Source of the DNA: CAIYRG01 sp964494505
Lineage (GTDB): Bacteria > Pseudomonadota > Alphaproteobacteria > Micropepsales > Micropepsaceae
NCBI GenBank assembly: GCA_964494505.1
Contig: CAZBRO010000006.1
Span: 162,349-226,348, forward strand
DNA length: 64,000 nt
Direction of reading: 5' to 3'
Positions 34,614-42,855 of this stretch are shown here, piece by piece. Both the position numbers and the translations under genes were made by a program. Within the stretch, counting starts at the first letter, position 1, and every line of letters starts with the position of its first letter. The notes below the pieces were generated by a model. The model did not search any database. It was not told the DNA's origin and saw only the letters and a list, made by a program, of their open reading frames with translations.

Positions 34614-34902
34614 AGATACCGTCCCCGTTTTCGCAGCGGTTTGGAGGTGCCCCCTGCCGCTTTGTCAGTGCAAATCCTGTTCCGGGATTTTCCCCGGCTG
34701 CGCGGCGGGCCTCTGTTCAATCAGAGTTAAGGCCTTTAACCACTACAGGACCGTTAACAGTGGCGGGTGCCCCAAGCGTTTGCGACGCACCCATTACACT
34801 TTTTGCCCGATGGTTCCCGGCCTGGCAAGAAAAAATTCACCAAAGATTTCAAAGTTTGACAAGAATGACGAAATGATTCCAAGGCCTTGGGAAAAAGATG
34901 CC
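34614..34902. other. Promoter region of the M23 peptidase gene
   Basis: 289 bases. Three TTAA sequences cluster at about 34728-34757. Their spacings (5 and 14 bases) do not fit the CtrA rule of 7, so I do not call a CtrA box. I see no open frame that looks coding and no clear terminator for the gene transcribed towards it. Confidence 0.35.
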
Positions 34903-36078
34903 CTATTCGGCGGGCTGCGGGAGGGCCGACGGGACCTGTGTCCGCTGCGCGCGTTTGAGCTGCCACATGCGCAAGCCCGTGATGGCGAACAGGAGCGGCA
35001 GCAATCCCGACAGGAACACCAAGCCGCGCCAGACCTCGCCCAAGCCATGGCCATAATGCAGCGCGCGCAGCCACAAGAGGAGCTGTTTGCCTGCGGAATA
35101 ATCGCGGGGGTCGACCATGTCGAGCATTTCCGGCCCCGGTCCGATGAAAGTCGAAATCTGCGGCGCGTTATCGTCGAAGGGCCGGGGCACCAGCGTCACC
35201 ATGTAGATGCCGTCGGGACGCGGCGGCAATTGCACCTGGACAACCCGCGCATTGGGCACCGAAGCGAGCGCGACGCGTGCGGCCTCATCCGGCGTCAGCG
35301 CATTCTTGTCGCGGATGGTCGCAGCGACCTTCGCATCGACATGCCCTTCGGTGAGCCCGCTCTTCAGCGACAGCACCCTGCCGACCGCATTCTGAAAGGT
35401 GACCGGAAAAGCGAGGTCGACCCCGCTGATGCTGATGATGAGAAAAACGATCAGGCTCCAGAACCCGATCGCGCCGTGCAGATCGCGGTTGAGGCGAAAG
35501 CCCCGTGCGCCGCGCTTGACGCCGAACGCATGGCGCCATTGACCGCGCCTCGGCCACCACAGCACGAGACCGGTAAACCCGAACAGCACCATGGCGATGC
35601 CGAGGAATCCGACCGTCTGCAGCCCGTAATGGCCGGGCTCCATCAGCGCGATGTGCATCGAGGTCACGCCCTGCATGAAGGGGCCGGCGCGGCGGCGCTC
35701 CGCGGTCGCGAGCACCTGCAGCGACACCGGGTCCATATAGATCGTCTCGCCGACGAAATTCTGCCCTCCGCCGCCTTCGGGACGGCGTCCGGGCGGAAGA
35801 CCTACCTGAACGGAAGCAGGCTCGCCGATGCTCGACGGCATTCCGATGATCGCAACCGGCCAGCCAGGGGGCGCGGCCTTCTGGGCTGCGGCAAGAATGT
35901 CCACCATGGAATGCATGGGCCCGCGCCCGGGTGCCGAGGGCGGCGCATGATCGGTCATCACGTTCATTGCGATGATGATGCTGCCGGAGACGCCGATCAA
36001 AATGATCGGAATGGCGAGGATCAGTCCGGCCCAGAGGTGGACGAACTGAAGCCCGCTGCGGAATCGTTGCCAGCCCAT
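34903..36078 (-). CDS. PepSY-associated transmembrane protein
   Basis: A 391-residue inner-membrane protein of the PepSY_TM family. Four spans are visible: about 11-36 (FVHLWAGLILAIPIILIGVSG), 150-175 (FLGIAMVLFGFTGLVLWW), 205-225 (FWSLIVFLIISISG) and 345-370. A periplasmic PepSY-like region (DEAARVALASVPNARVVQVQL) lies between the last two. Conserved His residues near the spans (VHLWAGL, DLHGAIGF, ALHYGH) may bind haem. Relatives sit beside siderophore receptors and are thought to reduce iron; the TonB receptor in this window is 16 kb away. ATG 36078. It follows the ggt gene by 32 bases on the same strand. Confidence 0.86.
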   Translation of the reverse strand: MGWQRFRSGLQFVHLWAGLILAIPIILIGVSGSIIIAMNVMTDHAPPSAPGRGPMHSMVDILAAAQKAAPPGWPVAIIGMPSSIGEPASVQVGLPPGRRPEGGGGQNFVGETIYMDPVSLQVLATAERRRAGPFMQGVTSMHIALMEPGHYGLQTVGFLGIAMVLFGFTGLVLWWPRRGQWRHAFGVKRGARGFRLNRDLHGAIGFWSLIVFLIISISGVDLAFPVTFQNAVGRVLSLKSGLTEGHVDAKVAATIRDKNALTPDEAARVALASVPNARVVQVQLPPRPDGIYMVTLVPRPFDDNAPQISTFIGPGPEMLDMVDPRDYSAGKQLLLWLRALHYGHGLGEVWRGLVFLSGLLPLLFAITGLRMWQLKRAQRTQVPSALPQPAE

Positions 36079-36110
36079 GCGCGCATCCTATGCCCGGAAG
36101 AGGGCGAAAT

Positions 36111-37844
36111 CTAATACCCGATGGCCACGCCGTCCTTGCGCATTTCGGTGGCGCCCCAATAGGTCTTGTTCTTCTTGTCCCAGAGAATTGCGTTGTAGCC
36201 GCCGAAGCCGCCGCCGCCCGGCACGAGTTGATGTCCACGCTTGCCAAGTTCGGCGCGCACCGGCGCCGTGATGCCCGATTCCATCTGCACCTGACCCACG
36301 CCGCGCGCGACCTGACCGGTGACTTCGGAACCGCCGATATGCCGGAAGCGCATGAAGTCGCCCGCCTCCTGAACGTTCATGCCGAAATCGATCAGGTTCA
36401 CCAGCACCTGCACATGGCCTTGCGGCTGCATGTCGCCGCCCATCAGTCCGAACGATAGCCAGGGATCGCCGTCCTTCATCACGAAGCCGGGGATGATGGT
36501 GTTGAAGGGACGCTTGTTCGGCGCGTAGACGTTGGGCGATTTCTCGTCCAGTGAGAACAGCGCGCCGCGGTCGTGGAACATGAAGCCGAGTTCGTCGGGC
36601 ACCAGCCCCGATCCGAGGTCGGCGTAATTCGACTGGATCAGCGAGACCATCATGCCGTCCTTGTCGGCGACGGCGAGATAGGTCGTGTCGCCCTTTATCA
36701 GCTTCGGGTCGCCTGGGCCGATGTTGGGATTGGCGTGATCCATGTGGATCAGCGCGCGGCGCTGTTTGGCGTAATCCGCCGAGACCAGCTGCTTCACCGG
36801 CACCTTCACGAAATCCGGATCGCCGTAGAATTTCGCGAGGTCCTCGTAAGCGAGGCGCTTGGCTTCGATCATCAAATGGAGGGCATCGGCCGAACCGGCG
36901 CCCATTTTCTTGAGATCATAGCCTTCGAGAATCTTCAGCATTTCGAGCACGGCCGCGCCTTGCCCATTCGGCGGCAGCTCATACACATCGTAGCCGCGAT
37001 AATTCACCGTGATGGGATCGACCCATTCCCCTTTATGGGCGGCGAAATCCTCGTAGCGCAGATCGCCGCCGATACGGCGGAAATAGGCGTCCATGGTCTT
37101 GGCGAGCACGCCTTTGTAGAACGCGTCGCGCCCGCCCTGCTGAAGTGCCTGATAGGTGCGCGCAAGATCGGGATTCTTGAACACCTGACCCTGTACGGGC
37201 GGAGCGCCGTTCACCAGATAGGTCTTCTGCGCGTTCTCGAATTCTTCCACTTCGGGCGAGAAGGCGAGGCTCTCCATGTTCGCCGCCCACAGGGCCGCGA
37301 TGAATTGGCTGACCGGGAAGCCATCGCGTGCATAGGCGACTGCGGGCGCCAGCAGATCGGCCATCGGCAGCTTGCCGAATTTGTCGTGCAGCGCATACCA
37401 GCCGTCGACCGCGCCCGGCACCGTCACCGACAGCGAGCCGAAATAGGGCACATTATTGTTGCCATCGAGCTTGCGCTTCATATCGGCCAAGGTCCGCCCC
37501 TTGGGCGAGCGGCCCGAGCCGTTGTAGCCGTAGAGATGCTTGGTCTTAGGGTCCCACACGATGGCGAAGAGATCGCCGCCGATCCCGGACGAAACCGGTT
37601 CCATCAGGCCCAGCGCCGCGTTCGCCGCGATTGCGGCATCGACCGCGGAGCCGCCCTTCTTGAGGACATCGACAGCAATTTGTGAGGCGAGCGGCTGCAT
37701 CGTCGCGGCCATGCCATGCTGGGCTATGGTGGGAGCGCGGGTTGCAAAGGGCGCCCCCACATACCGGTCGCCATTGCCCGCTGCGAAGCTTTGCACTGTG
37801 TACAGACTCGCCATCAACACCATCCCCAGGAGTTTCACGTTCAC
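36111..37844 (-). CDS. ggt: Gamma-glutamyltransferase
   Basis: A 577-residue N-terminal nucleophile hydrolase that cleaves gamma-glutamyl bonds, such as those of glutathione, in the periplasm. A signal peptide (VLMASLYTVQSFA) is followed by the large subunit. Self-cleavage should occur at the Thr of KGDTTYLAVADKDG near residue 384, and Thr becomes the nucleophile. Asn and Ser binding residues are in SLIQSNYADLGSG. A late PGGGGFGGYNAILWD block is also typical. The start is the GTG in a GTGA overlap with the upstream gene; an internal ATG seven codons in would still keep the signal peptide. Confidence 0.95.
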   Translation of the reverse strand: MNVKLLGMVLMASLYTVQSFAAGNGDRYVGAPFATRAPTIAQHGMAATMQPLASQIAVDVLKKGGSAVDAAIAANAALGLMEPVSSGIGGDLFAIVWDPKTKHLYGYNGSGRSPKGRTLADMKRKLDGNNNVPYFGSLSVTVPGAVDGWYALHDKFGKLPMADLLAPAVAYARDGFPVSQFIAALWAANMESLAFSPEVEEFENAQKTYLVNGAPPVQGQVFKNPDLARTYQALQQGGRDAFYKGVLAKTMDAYFRRIGGDLRYEDFAAHKGEWVDPITVNYRGYDVYELPPNGQGAAVLEMLKILEGYDLKKMGAGSADALHLMIEAKRLAYEDLAKFYGDPDFVKVPVKQLVSADYAKQRRALIHMDHANPNIGPGDPKLIKGDTTYLAVADKDGMMVSLIQSNYADLGSGLVPDELGFMFHDRGALFSLDEKSPNVYAPNKRPFNTIIPGFVMKDGDPWLSFGLMGGDMQPQGHVQVLVNLIDFGMNVQEAGDFMRFRHIGGSEVTGQVARGVGQVQMESGITAPVRAELGKRGHQLVPGGGGFGGYNAILWDKKNKTYWGATEMRKDGVAIGY

Positions 37845-38659
37845 GGCCGGGCACTCCCTTTGAACTGGGAACCGATGACCTTGAGCGACAATTGATAGGC
37901 CTCTTGGGCGTTGACAAAGGCGACGCGGCGCTTCGTTTCCACTATATCGCCGCTGTTGTTCTTGCCCTTGACGGAGACGTCCATGAAGCGCGAAGCCTCC
38001 GCCGCGTGGATCAGCGCGCGCCCCGGTGCGCCCAGATCGTAGGTGGTGCAGACCGCCGACTTGAAGGCCGTCACCGTTTGGCCGCCCGGTGCGCTCAAGA
38101 CGGCGTTCTCAGGCCTGAAGTCCTGCGAGCCATAATCGCAGAAATCGAACTTGAGCCCGAGATCGCTCAGGCCTTCATTGTAGACGAACTCGACGCCTTC
38201 GCCGCTGTCGAAAGTGCAGGCAAGCTTGCCCATGCTCGCCGTCGCGCATGTGCCGCGCCAATAAGGCCCGATCGTCAAGGCATTGAAGGCGGTGGCATCG
38301 GCGAGACTCTGGGCTTTGCCGCGGGCCACATAGAATTGGCCTTGGCCGTAATCGATCTTGAACTCGATTCCATTATCGGTGCCGTGCTCGACAATGGTCC
38401 GTGAGCGGATAAAGGTGAGATTGCGGTCCTGGGTGTTGAAATCCTCGCAATATACACGCGAGCCCGCGATCAGCGGCTTCCAGCCCTTTCCCGGTATCAA
38501 TGCCGAAGGCCGCGGCACAAACTGCCGCGTGGCGTCGAGATCGGGGAGCGGTCGCACGGTCGGGCAACCCTCCGGCTCGCCCCGGTCGTTGATTTGCGCG
38601 CTCGCGCTGAAGGCCAACAGCACGGCCCCGATCAGGCTGAAAATCCAAGGCCCCCGCAT
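37841..38659 (-). CDS. Exported Cys-containing protein coupled to ggt
   Basis: A 272-residue protein with a clear signal peptide (MRGPWIFSLIGAVLLAFSASA). The mature part is beta-rich and has about six cysteines (EGCPTV, YCEDF, GTCAT, LACTF, FCDYG, AVCTTY), suggesting disulphides in the periplasm. I do not recognise the family. Its stop overlaps the GTG of ggt, so they are one transcription unit, and it may act in the same process, for example substrate handling or enzyme folding (inference). ATG 38659. Confidence 0.72.
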   Translation of the reverse strand: MRGPWIFSLIGAVLLAFSASAQINDRGEPEGCPTVRPLPDLDATRQFVPRPSALIPGKGWKPLIAGSRVYCEDFNTQDRNLTFIRSRTIVEHGTDNGIEFKIDYGQGQFYVARGKAQSLADATAFNALTIGPYWRGTCATASMGKLACTFDSGEGVEFVYNEGLSDLGLKFDFCDYGSQDFRPENAVLSAPGGQTVTAFKSAVCTTYDLGAPGRALIHAAEASRFMDVSVKGKNNSGDIVETKRRVAFVNAQEAYQLSLKVIGSQFKGSARP

Positions 38660-38955
38660 CGTCTCTTACTCCGGCATTCTCACATGGCTGGACGAACGTC
38701 CGCATCTCTCAAAATGACCCTGAGGATAGTCTCGAGCACGGTAAAAATTCCCCAACGGCCTAACGGCCGCCACGCCCCCGAAAGAGCCTGCCGAGAAAAT
38801 CGCCTTTTCCATGCCTTCATCCCCACGCCATTGGGGCAACTATAAGCAAGCTGCCCGGCCCCGTCATCCGGCTCACCGCGACGTGAGGGCGTGCTTGATC
38901 CGCGGCGGCTATGGGCGTTAATGCGAGCCGCCATGCCGGACGCCGCTGAGAACTC
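38660..38955. other. Divergent promoter region before thiO
   Basis: 296 bases between the minus-strand exported protein and thiO. It holds an inverted repeat, GGCGGCT (38904-38910) and AGCCGCC (38926-38932), with a 15-base loop, 23 bases upstream of the thiO ATG. I checked for a thiamine (TPP) riboswitch and found no convincing one. No coding frame is supported. Confidence 0.4.
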
Positions 38956-40068
38956 ATGAAGGTGTTGATTGTGGGCGCGGGCGTCGCCGGGCTCGCTATC
39001 GGCTGGCGCCTCGCCGAAGCGGGCGTCGAGGTGGAAATCCTCGAACGTGGACTTGCCGGCCGCGGGGCCACCTGGGCCTCAGCCGGAATGATTGCCCCGG
39101 GCGCGGAGCTTGGACATGAGACGAGCGCGATGGCCGCGTTTGCCCGCGAGGCGCGCCGGGCCTGGCCCGGATTCGCGGCCGAACTCGAAGCCCAATCCGG
39201 CCATGCCATTTCCTATCGCGAATCGGGATCGCTGAGGGTCGCCGAGTCGGCCGAACGCGGGGCGGCACTTCAGGCCGAAGCCGCAGCCCTTGCGCGCGAA
39301 GGTGTTGAGGCCGTCTGGCTTCCCCCCGCCGCCATGCGTGAAGCCGAGCCTCTGCTGTCGGCCGCTCTGTTCGGGGCGCTCCGAATCGCCGACGACGCGC
39401 AGGTGGACAACCGCGCGCTGACCGATGCGCTTGGCCTGGCCGCGCGCAATGCCGGCGCCCAATTGCGCGAGAATTGCGCGGTGCAGACGTTGTCGGTTCA
39501 GGATTGGCGGGTGCGGGCTGTCGTCACCGCTGAGGGGACGCTCGCCGCCGATCACGTCGTGGTGGCGTGCGGCGCCTGGATGAACCTGCTCGGCGGTCTC
39601 GATGCCGGCGCGCTGCCGCCGGTGCGGCCGGCGAAAGGCCAGATGATCGCCTGCGTCCCGCCCGAAGGCACCGCGCTTCCGAACGCGCTGGTCTGGTCGG
39701 ATGAGGTTTACCTCGTTCCACGCAAGGACCGGCTCTTCATTGGGGCGACCGTCGAGGATGCGAGCTTCGACACCTCCATTTCGCGCGAGGCCCGCGACCG
39801 CCTCATAGGCGCGGCCAAACGGCTGATCCCCTCGCTCAGCCGGTGGCGCGTGAGCGAAATGTGGGCTGGTTTGAGGCCCCGCACGCCCGATGACGCGCCT
39901 GTGCTGGGCGCGACGCCGGTCCTTGGTCTCTATGTCGCGAGCGGCCAATTCCGCAACGGTATCCTGTTTGCGCCGATGGTGGCCGCAACGCTGACGAACC
40001 TGATCCTCGGCCGCAGCGGGGCTCAAGAGGGCGCAGCCTTCGATCCCAGGCGTTTTGGCGTTTCGTGA
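38956..40068 (+). CDS. thiO: Glycine oxidase ThiO
   Basis: A 370-residue FAD-dependent amine oxidase. ThiO oxidises glycine to iminoglycine for the thiazole of thiamine. The FAD-binding VGAGVAGLAIGWRLAEAG lies at residues 6-23. GATWASAGMIAPGAE, the VVVACGAWMNLL block and the C-terminal SGQFRNGILFAPMVA are typical of ThiO. No other thiamine genes are in the window, so it stands apart from a thi operon. Another D-amino acid or glycine-type oxidase role is possible but less likely. ATG 38956. Confidence 0.88.
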   Translation: MKVLIVGAGVAGLAIGWRLAEAGVEVEILERGLAGRGATWASAGMIAPGAELGHETSAMAAFAREARRAWPGFAAELEAQSGHAISYRESGSLRVAESAERGAALQAEAAALAREGVEAVWLPPAAMREAEPLLSAALFGALRIADDAQVDNRALTDALGLAARNAGAQLRENCAVQTLSVQDWRVRAVVTAEGTLAADHVVVACGAWMNLLGGLDAGALPPVRPAKGQMIACVPPEGTALPNALVWSDEVYLVPRKDRLFIGATVEDASFDTSISREARDRLIGAAKRLIPSLSRWRVSEMWAGLRPRTPDDAPVLGATPVLGLYVASGQFRNGILFAPMVAATLTNLILGRSGAQEGAAFDPRRFGVS

Positions 40069-40093
40069 TAGGGTCGCCTCCGCGGGGGACGGC

Positions 40094-40507
40094 ATGGCAT
40101 TCCAGCTACATCCAAGACTCGCATCCGACACCGCGGCGATCGCGGATTGGCCGCTGTCGCGTGTGCTCTTGATGAACGACAAGCGCTTTCCCTGGCTTAT
40201 CTTGGTGCCTCGGCGCCCCGAATTGAGCGAATGGTTCGAGCTCGCTGAGGCTGACCGGGCGGTGCTCGGCAACGAAATCGCGCGCGCGGCCGGGCGGCTG
40301 AAAGGGTGGGCCAAGGGTCGAGGGCCGTGCGACAAGATCAATATCGCCACCATCGGCAATCTGGTGTCTCAGCTCCACATCCATGTCGTGGCGCGCGCCA
40401 AATCCGATTCGGCATGGCCCGGTACCGTATGGGGGGCCGGACAAGCTGCCGCCTATGGCGCGGCCGAACTTGCCCGCGTGGTGGAGGAACTGCGCGCCGG
40501 TCTCTGA
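40094..40507 (+). CDS. HIT-superfamily protein
   Basis: A 137-residue nucleotide-binding protein of the histidine-triad fold. The motif region reads QLHIHVVARAKSD: the first two His of HxHxH are present, the third is Val. The usual early block (LLMNDKRFPWLILVPR) and the AWPGTVWG ending are present. Similar short HIT proteins lacking the third His recur in proteobacteria, and their substrates are uncertain. ATG 40094 is chosen because the longer frame from 40055 overlaps thiO. It lies 25 bases after thiO, so the two may be co-transcribed. Confidence 0.85.
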   Translation: MAFQLHPRLASDTAAIADWPLSRVLLMNDKRFPWLILVPRRPELSEWFELAEADRAVLGNEIARAAGRLKGWAKGRGPCDKINIATIGNLVSQLHIHVVARAKSDSAWPGTVWGAGQAAAYGAAELARVVEELRAGL

Positions 40508-40520
40508 GCCGCTCTTTTTC

Positions 40521-40535
40521 TGGCACGGACCTTGC
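40521..40535 (+). promoter_or_regulatory. Sigma54 promoter, near-perfect consensus
   Basis: TGGCACG at 40521-40527, four bases, then TTGC at 40532-40535. This matches the sigma54 (RpoN) consensus TGGCACG-N4-TTGC at every fixed position, with GG and GC 10 bases apart. Transcription would begin near 40546, about 25 bases before the lytic transglycosylase start at 40571. A T-run (CTTTTTC) lies just upstream. Confidence 0.88.
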
Positions 40536-40570
40536 GAAGGAACATCCGAAGGCAGAACGCCAAGGTTCCC

Positions 40571-41527
40571 ATGATTGCCGATACCCAATCCCTTTCGTTG
40601 ACCGGCCACACCGATGTGCTCGCGGCGCTGAAGAATGCGAGCAAGAAGACGGGGCTCGATTTCGATTTCCTGCTGCACACGGCGATGCGCGAGAGCAATC
40701 TCGATGTGCAAGCAAAATCAAAGGCTTCGTCGGCAAGCGGCCTGTTCCAATTCGTCGAGCAGACCTGGCTCGGCCTGGTCAAGCAATATGGCCAGCGCTA
40801 TGGCCTCGGCTCCTATGCCAATGCCATCGACCAGGGCAAGGATGGCCGCTATGCGGTGGCCTCGCCCCAAACCAAATCGGCAATTCTTGCCCTGCGGCAG
40901 AATCCGGAGGTGGCAGCCCTGATGGCCGGTGAGGCCGCGAAGCAATCCAAGCAATCGCTCGAATGCGCCTTGGGGCGCGAAGTATGCGGCGGAGAGCTGT
41001 ACGCGGCCCATTTTCTCGGACCCTCCGGCGCCCGCCATCTGATCGAGTTGAAAGAGCGCAATCCCAATTTGCAGGCCGATGCAGCCTTTCCGCAGGCTGC
41101 CAAGGCCAACAAAAGCGCGTTCTACCACTCCGACGGCACGGCCAAGACGGTGGGCGAACTTTACGCCTGGGCTGTGGGCCAACCCGACGCACAAACTCCG
41201 GCCAAAGCTCCGGCCCAGCCGATGAGCCCGCCACCGGTGCAGATTGCCGCCAACCCGGCATCTGAGAGGACGGCTGCGATTTACGCTTTCACCGTGCCCG
41301 AGCGCATCGAGATTACCGCGCCGCGCGATGCCACCAGCGAAGAGGCGAGTGACAGCGGCGAAAGCGCTCCCCCGCCACCATCATCGCCTGCCGCATCGCC
41401 GGTTCTCTCGCCCGCAACGGCGCCGTTCCCATTGCAGGGCATCCCGCAGGCCCCGGTCCTGCTGACACCGGGCGTGCTGCAAATCCTCGCCACCCTTTCG
41501 CCGGCGCCGGCCGCCCGCGCGGCCTAG
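40571..41527 (+). CDS. Lytic transglycosylase (SLT) domain protein, probably flagellar
   Basis: A 318-residue protein. The lysozyme-like domain occupies about residues 15-180: FLLHTAMRESNLD gives the catalytic Glu, ASSASGLFQFVEQTW is the conserved GLFQF block and AAHFLGPSGARHLI is the late helix. The C-terminal 120 residues are Pro/Ala/Ser-rich with no fold I recognise. I see no signal peptide, as in rod-type flagellar muramidases that leave by the flagellar export apparatus. ATG 40571 is preferred over 40532 because that codon lies inside the sigma54 promoter. RpoN control suggests a flagellar role, as in Caulobacter class II genes. Confidence 0.86.
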   Translation: MIADTQSLSLTGHTDVLAALKNASKKTGLDFDFLLHTAMRESNLDVQAKSKASSASGLFQFVEQTWLGLVKQYGQRYGLGSYANAIDQGKDGRYAVASPQTKSAILALRQNPEVAALMAGEAAKQSKQSLECALGREVCGGELYAAHFLGPSGARHLIELKERNPNLQADAAFPQAAKANKSAFYHSDGTAKTVGELYAWAVGQPDAQTPAKAPAQPMSPPPVQIAANPASERTAAIYAFTVPERIEITAPRDATSEEASDSGESAPPPPSSPAASPVLSPATAPFPLQGIPQAPVLLTPGVLQILATLSPAPAARAA

Positions 41528-41617
41528 ACGCCGAACGATTTTCCTATCCTCGCGACGCTGCTGTGCCGTGAGAACAGGCGAATGATTGGGGACTGAGCTT
41601 CGCGCCTAAAAACAGAA

Positions 41618-41642
41618 ATGGCCGCCTCTAGGGGGCGGCCAT
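41618..41642 (-). terminator. Rho-independent terminator between convergent genes
   Basis: ATGGCCGCC (41618-41626) pairs perfectly with GGCGGCCAT (41634-41642) around a 7-base loop. Read on the minus strand it is followed by TTTCTGTTTTT, a good U-run, so it ends the Hpt operon. It also lies 90 bases after the plus-strand transglycosylase gene and may slow that transcript, though its plus-side tail has no T-run. Confidence 0.8.
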
Positions 41643-41674
41643 CATGCTCGGCAGCAACAAATGTCCGGCGGGCG

Positions 41675-42166
41675 CTATTCCACGCCGTAAGCGGTGAGGA
41701 AAACGCTGACCTGGCGCTCCAGCTCCTGCGCCAGAATGGTCGCCATCTTGTTCAACGGGTCCTTGATTCCGTCGCGAACGATCACGCGGATCGCATCGAC
41801 ATGGGCATCGATCAAGGTGAGCGGCAAATGCAGGCGCGTGCTCGTATCGTCGGTCAATTTGCAGAGCGACGACGCGACGCGCGCCACCAGCGGAAAGTCG
41901 AAGGTCGTCGCCTGGCCTTTCAGATCGTGCGCGGCGCGATAGAGATTTCCGAGCGTCTCTTCGTCTTTGTACTTTTCAAATTCCTTGCGCGTCACGACGA
42001 GCTTGTTGACGTCATCGAGAATCCATCCCGCGAACTCTTCCTTGAGTTCCTCGATGGCCTCTTCGGCGCGCTGAATGGCGGAGCTATCCAGCCCGCCGCT
42101 GCCGCCGACCTTCGCCTTCAGGATATTCGGCGGCATGAAAATCTCGATCGGCTGCTGCTTTGCCAT
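41675..42166 (-). CDS. Histidine phosphotransfer (Hpt) domain protein
   Basis: A 163-residue helical protein. LYRAAHDLKGQATTF carries the phospho-accepting His80 in the Hpt pattern, preceded by an N-terminal extension of about 30 residues (QQPIEIFMPPNILKAK). It would carry phosphate between a sensor kinase and a receiver. The start is ATG 42166, with AAGGAG upstream; a longer in-frame start adds residues with no support. It is followed on the genome by a receiver gene transcribed first in the same operon, 19 bases away. No histidine kinase is adjacent. Confidence 0.85.
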   Translation of the reverse strand: MAKQQPIEIFMPPNILKAKVGGSGGLDSSAIQRAEEAIEELKEEFAGWILDDVNKLVVTRKEFEKYKDEETLGNLYRAAHDLKGQATTFDFPLVARVASSLCKLTDDTSTRLHLPLTLIDAHVDAIRVIVRDGIKDPLNKMATILAQELERQVSVFLTAYGVE

Positions 42167-42185
42167 GAGGGACTCCTTGCGGGGA

Positions 42186-42707
42186 TCAAGCCGCGTCTTT
42201 TGGAATAGCCTTGGATTCAAGTTCGGATGCGCGGCGCTCGGGCCCGTGATAATCGCCGTCCCGGCGGCGGCGGCGGCAGGGTCCGAAATAGCCCCTGGTC
42301 CGGACGAACGGCCGGGGATGCTCGATCACGGACACGAGCCGGCTCATGATCGCCTTGGACGATACGGGCTTGGCAAGGAATTCGTTGACCCCGGCGTCGC
42401 GCGCGAGATTGACCCGTTCGACGCTGGTGTGGCCTGTCAGCATGATGATCGGCGCGAAGGGATTGGGCGAATCCGGCGCGGTTCGGACTTTTTCGGTGAA
42501 ATCGAGGCCGGTCATACCGTTCAGTACCCAATCGACAAAGATCACATCGCAGGAATTGGTGGTAAGGAGCTTCCAGCCGTCTTCGGCGCTCGCCGCTTCG
42601 AACACCATTTTGACGCCGAATGCCTGCAGGACCGCAGCCACCAGCGTTCGCATGTGCTGGTTGTCGTCGATCACGAGCACTCTCAGACGGTCAAAACGGT
42701 AAGTCAT
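42186..42707 (-). CDS. Response regulator with CheY-like receiver domain
   Basis: A 173-residue single-receiver protein. Asp59 in VIFVDWVLNG is the phosphorylation site, acidic pair DD at 14-15, Thr in IIMLTGHTS and Lys in EFLAKPVSS complete the active site. A basic C-terminal tail (about 130-173, RRRRRDGDYHGPERR) follows the receiver but has no DNA-binding domain. It forms a pair with the Hpt gene. With the transglycosylase next door it may belong to motility or cell-cycle signalling (inference). ATG 42707. Confidence 0.87.
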   Translation of the reverse strand: MTYRFDRLRVLVIDDNQHMRTLVAAVLQAFGVKMVFEAASAEDGWKLLTTNSCDVIFVDWVLNGMTGLDFTEKVRTAPDSPNPFAPIIMLTGHTSVERVNLARDAGVNEFLAKPVSSKAIMSRLVSVIEHPRPFVRTRGYFGPCRRRRRDGDYHGPERRASELESKAIPKDAA

Positions 42708-42799
42708 TGCGCGGCTTAACGCATCCCCTCATGGCCCCCGGCGCCGTGCCCCTTAGCCCCAGCGCGGGATTGGAATTTCCTCAAGCTAGCCGCTCGGAG

Positions 42800-42814
42800 T
42801 TAATGGCGCGTTTA
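42800..42814 (-). promoter_or_regulatory. Degenerate CtrA-like box upstream of the receiver gene
   Basis: TTAA at 42800-42803, seven bases, then TTTA at 42811-42814: one mismatch to TTAA-N7-TTAA. It lies about 93 bases before the minus-strand receiver start and also near the nadK stop. A single half site (TTAACG) sits at about 42717. A chance match cannot be excluded. Confidence 0.3.
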
Positions 42815-42855
42815 GGACAATGGAGGCGAGCAATCAAAATCTCTCGCCGGCGCGA

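Noticed and set aside
34728..34757. Cluster of three TTAA sequences as CtrA sites for the M23 gene
   Set aside because: Spacings are 5 and 14 bases rather than 7.
34492..36114. Plus-strand open frame of 540 codons
   Set aside because: Antisense to the PepSY membrane protein gene; rich in His, Arg and Gln as expected of a shadow frame.
38820..38955. Possible TPP riboswitch before thiO
   Set aside because: TTGATC and TTAATGCG resemble parts of the conserved core, but the CTGAGA and GCGxAGGGA elements are missing or out of order.
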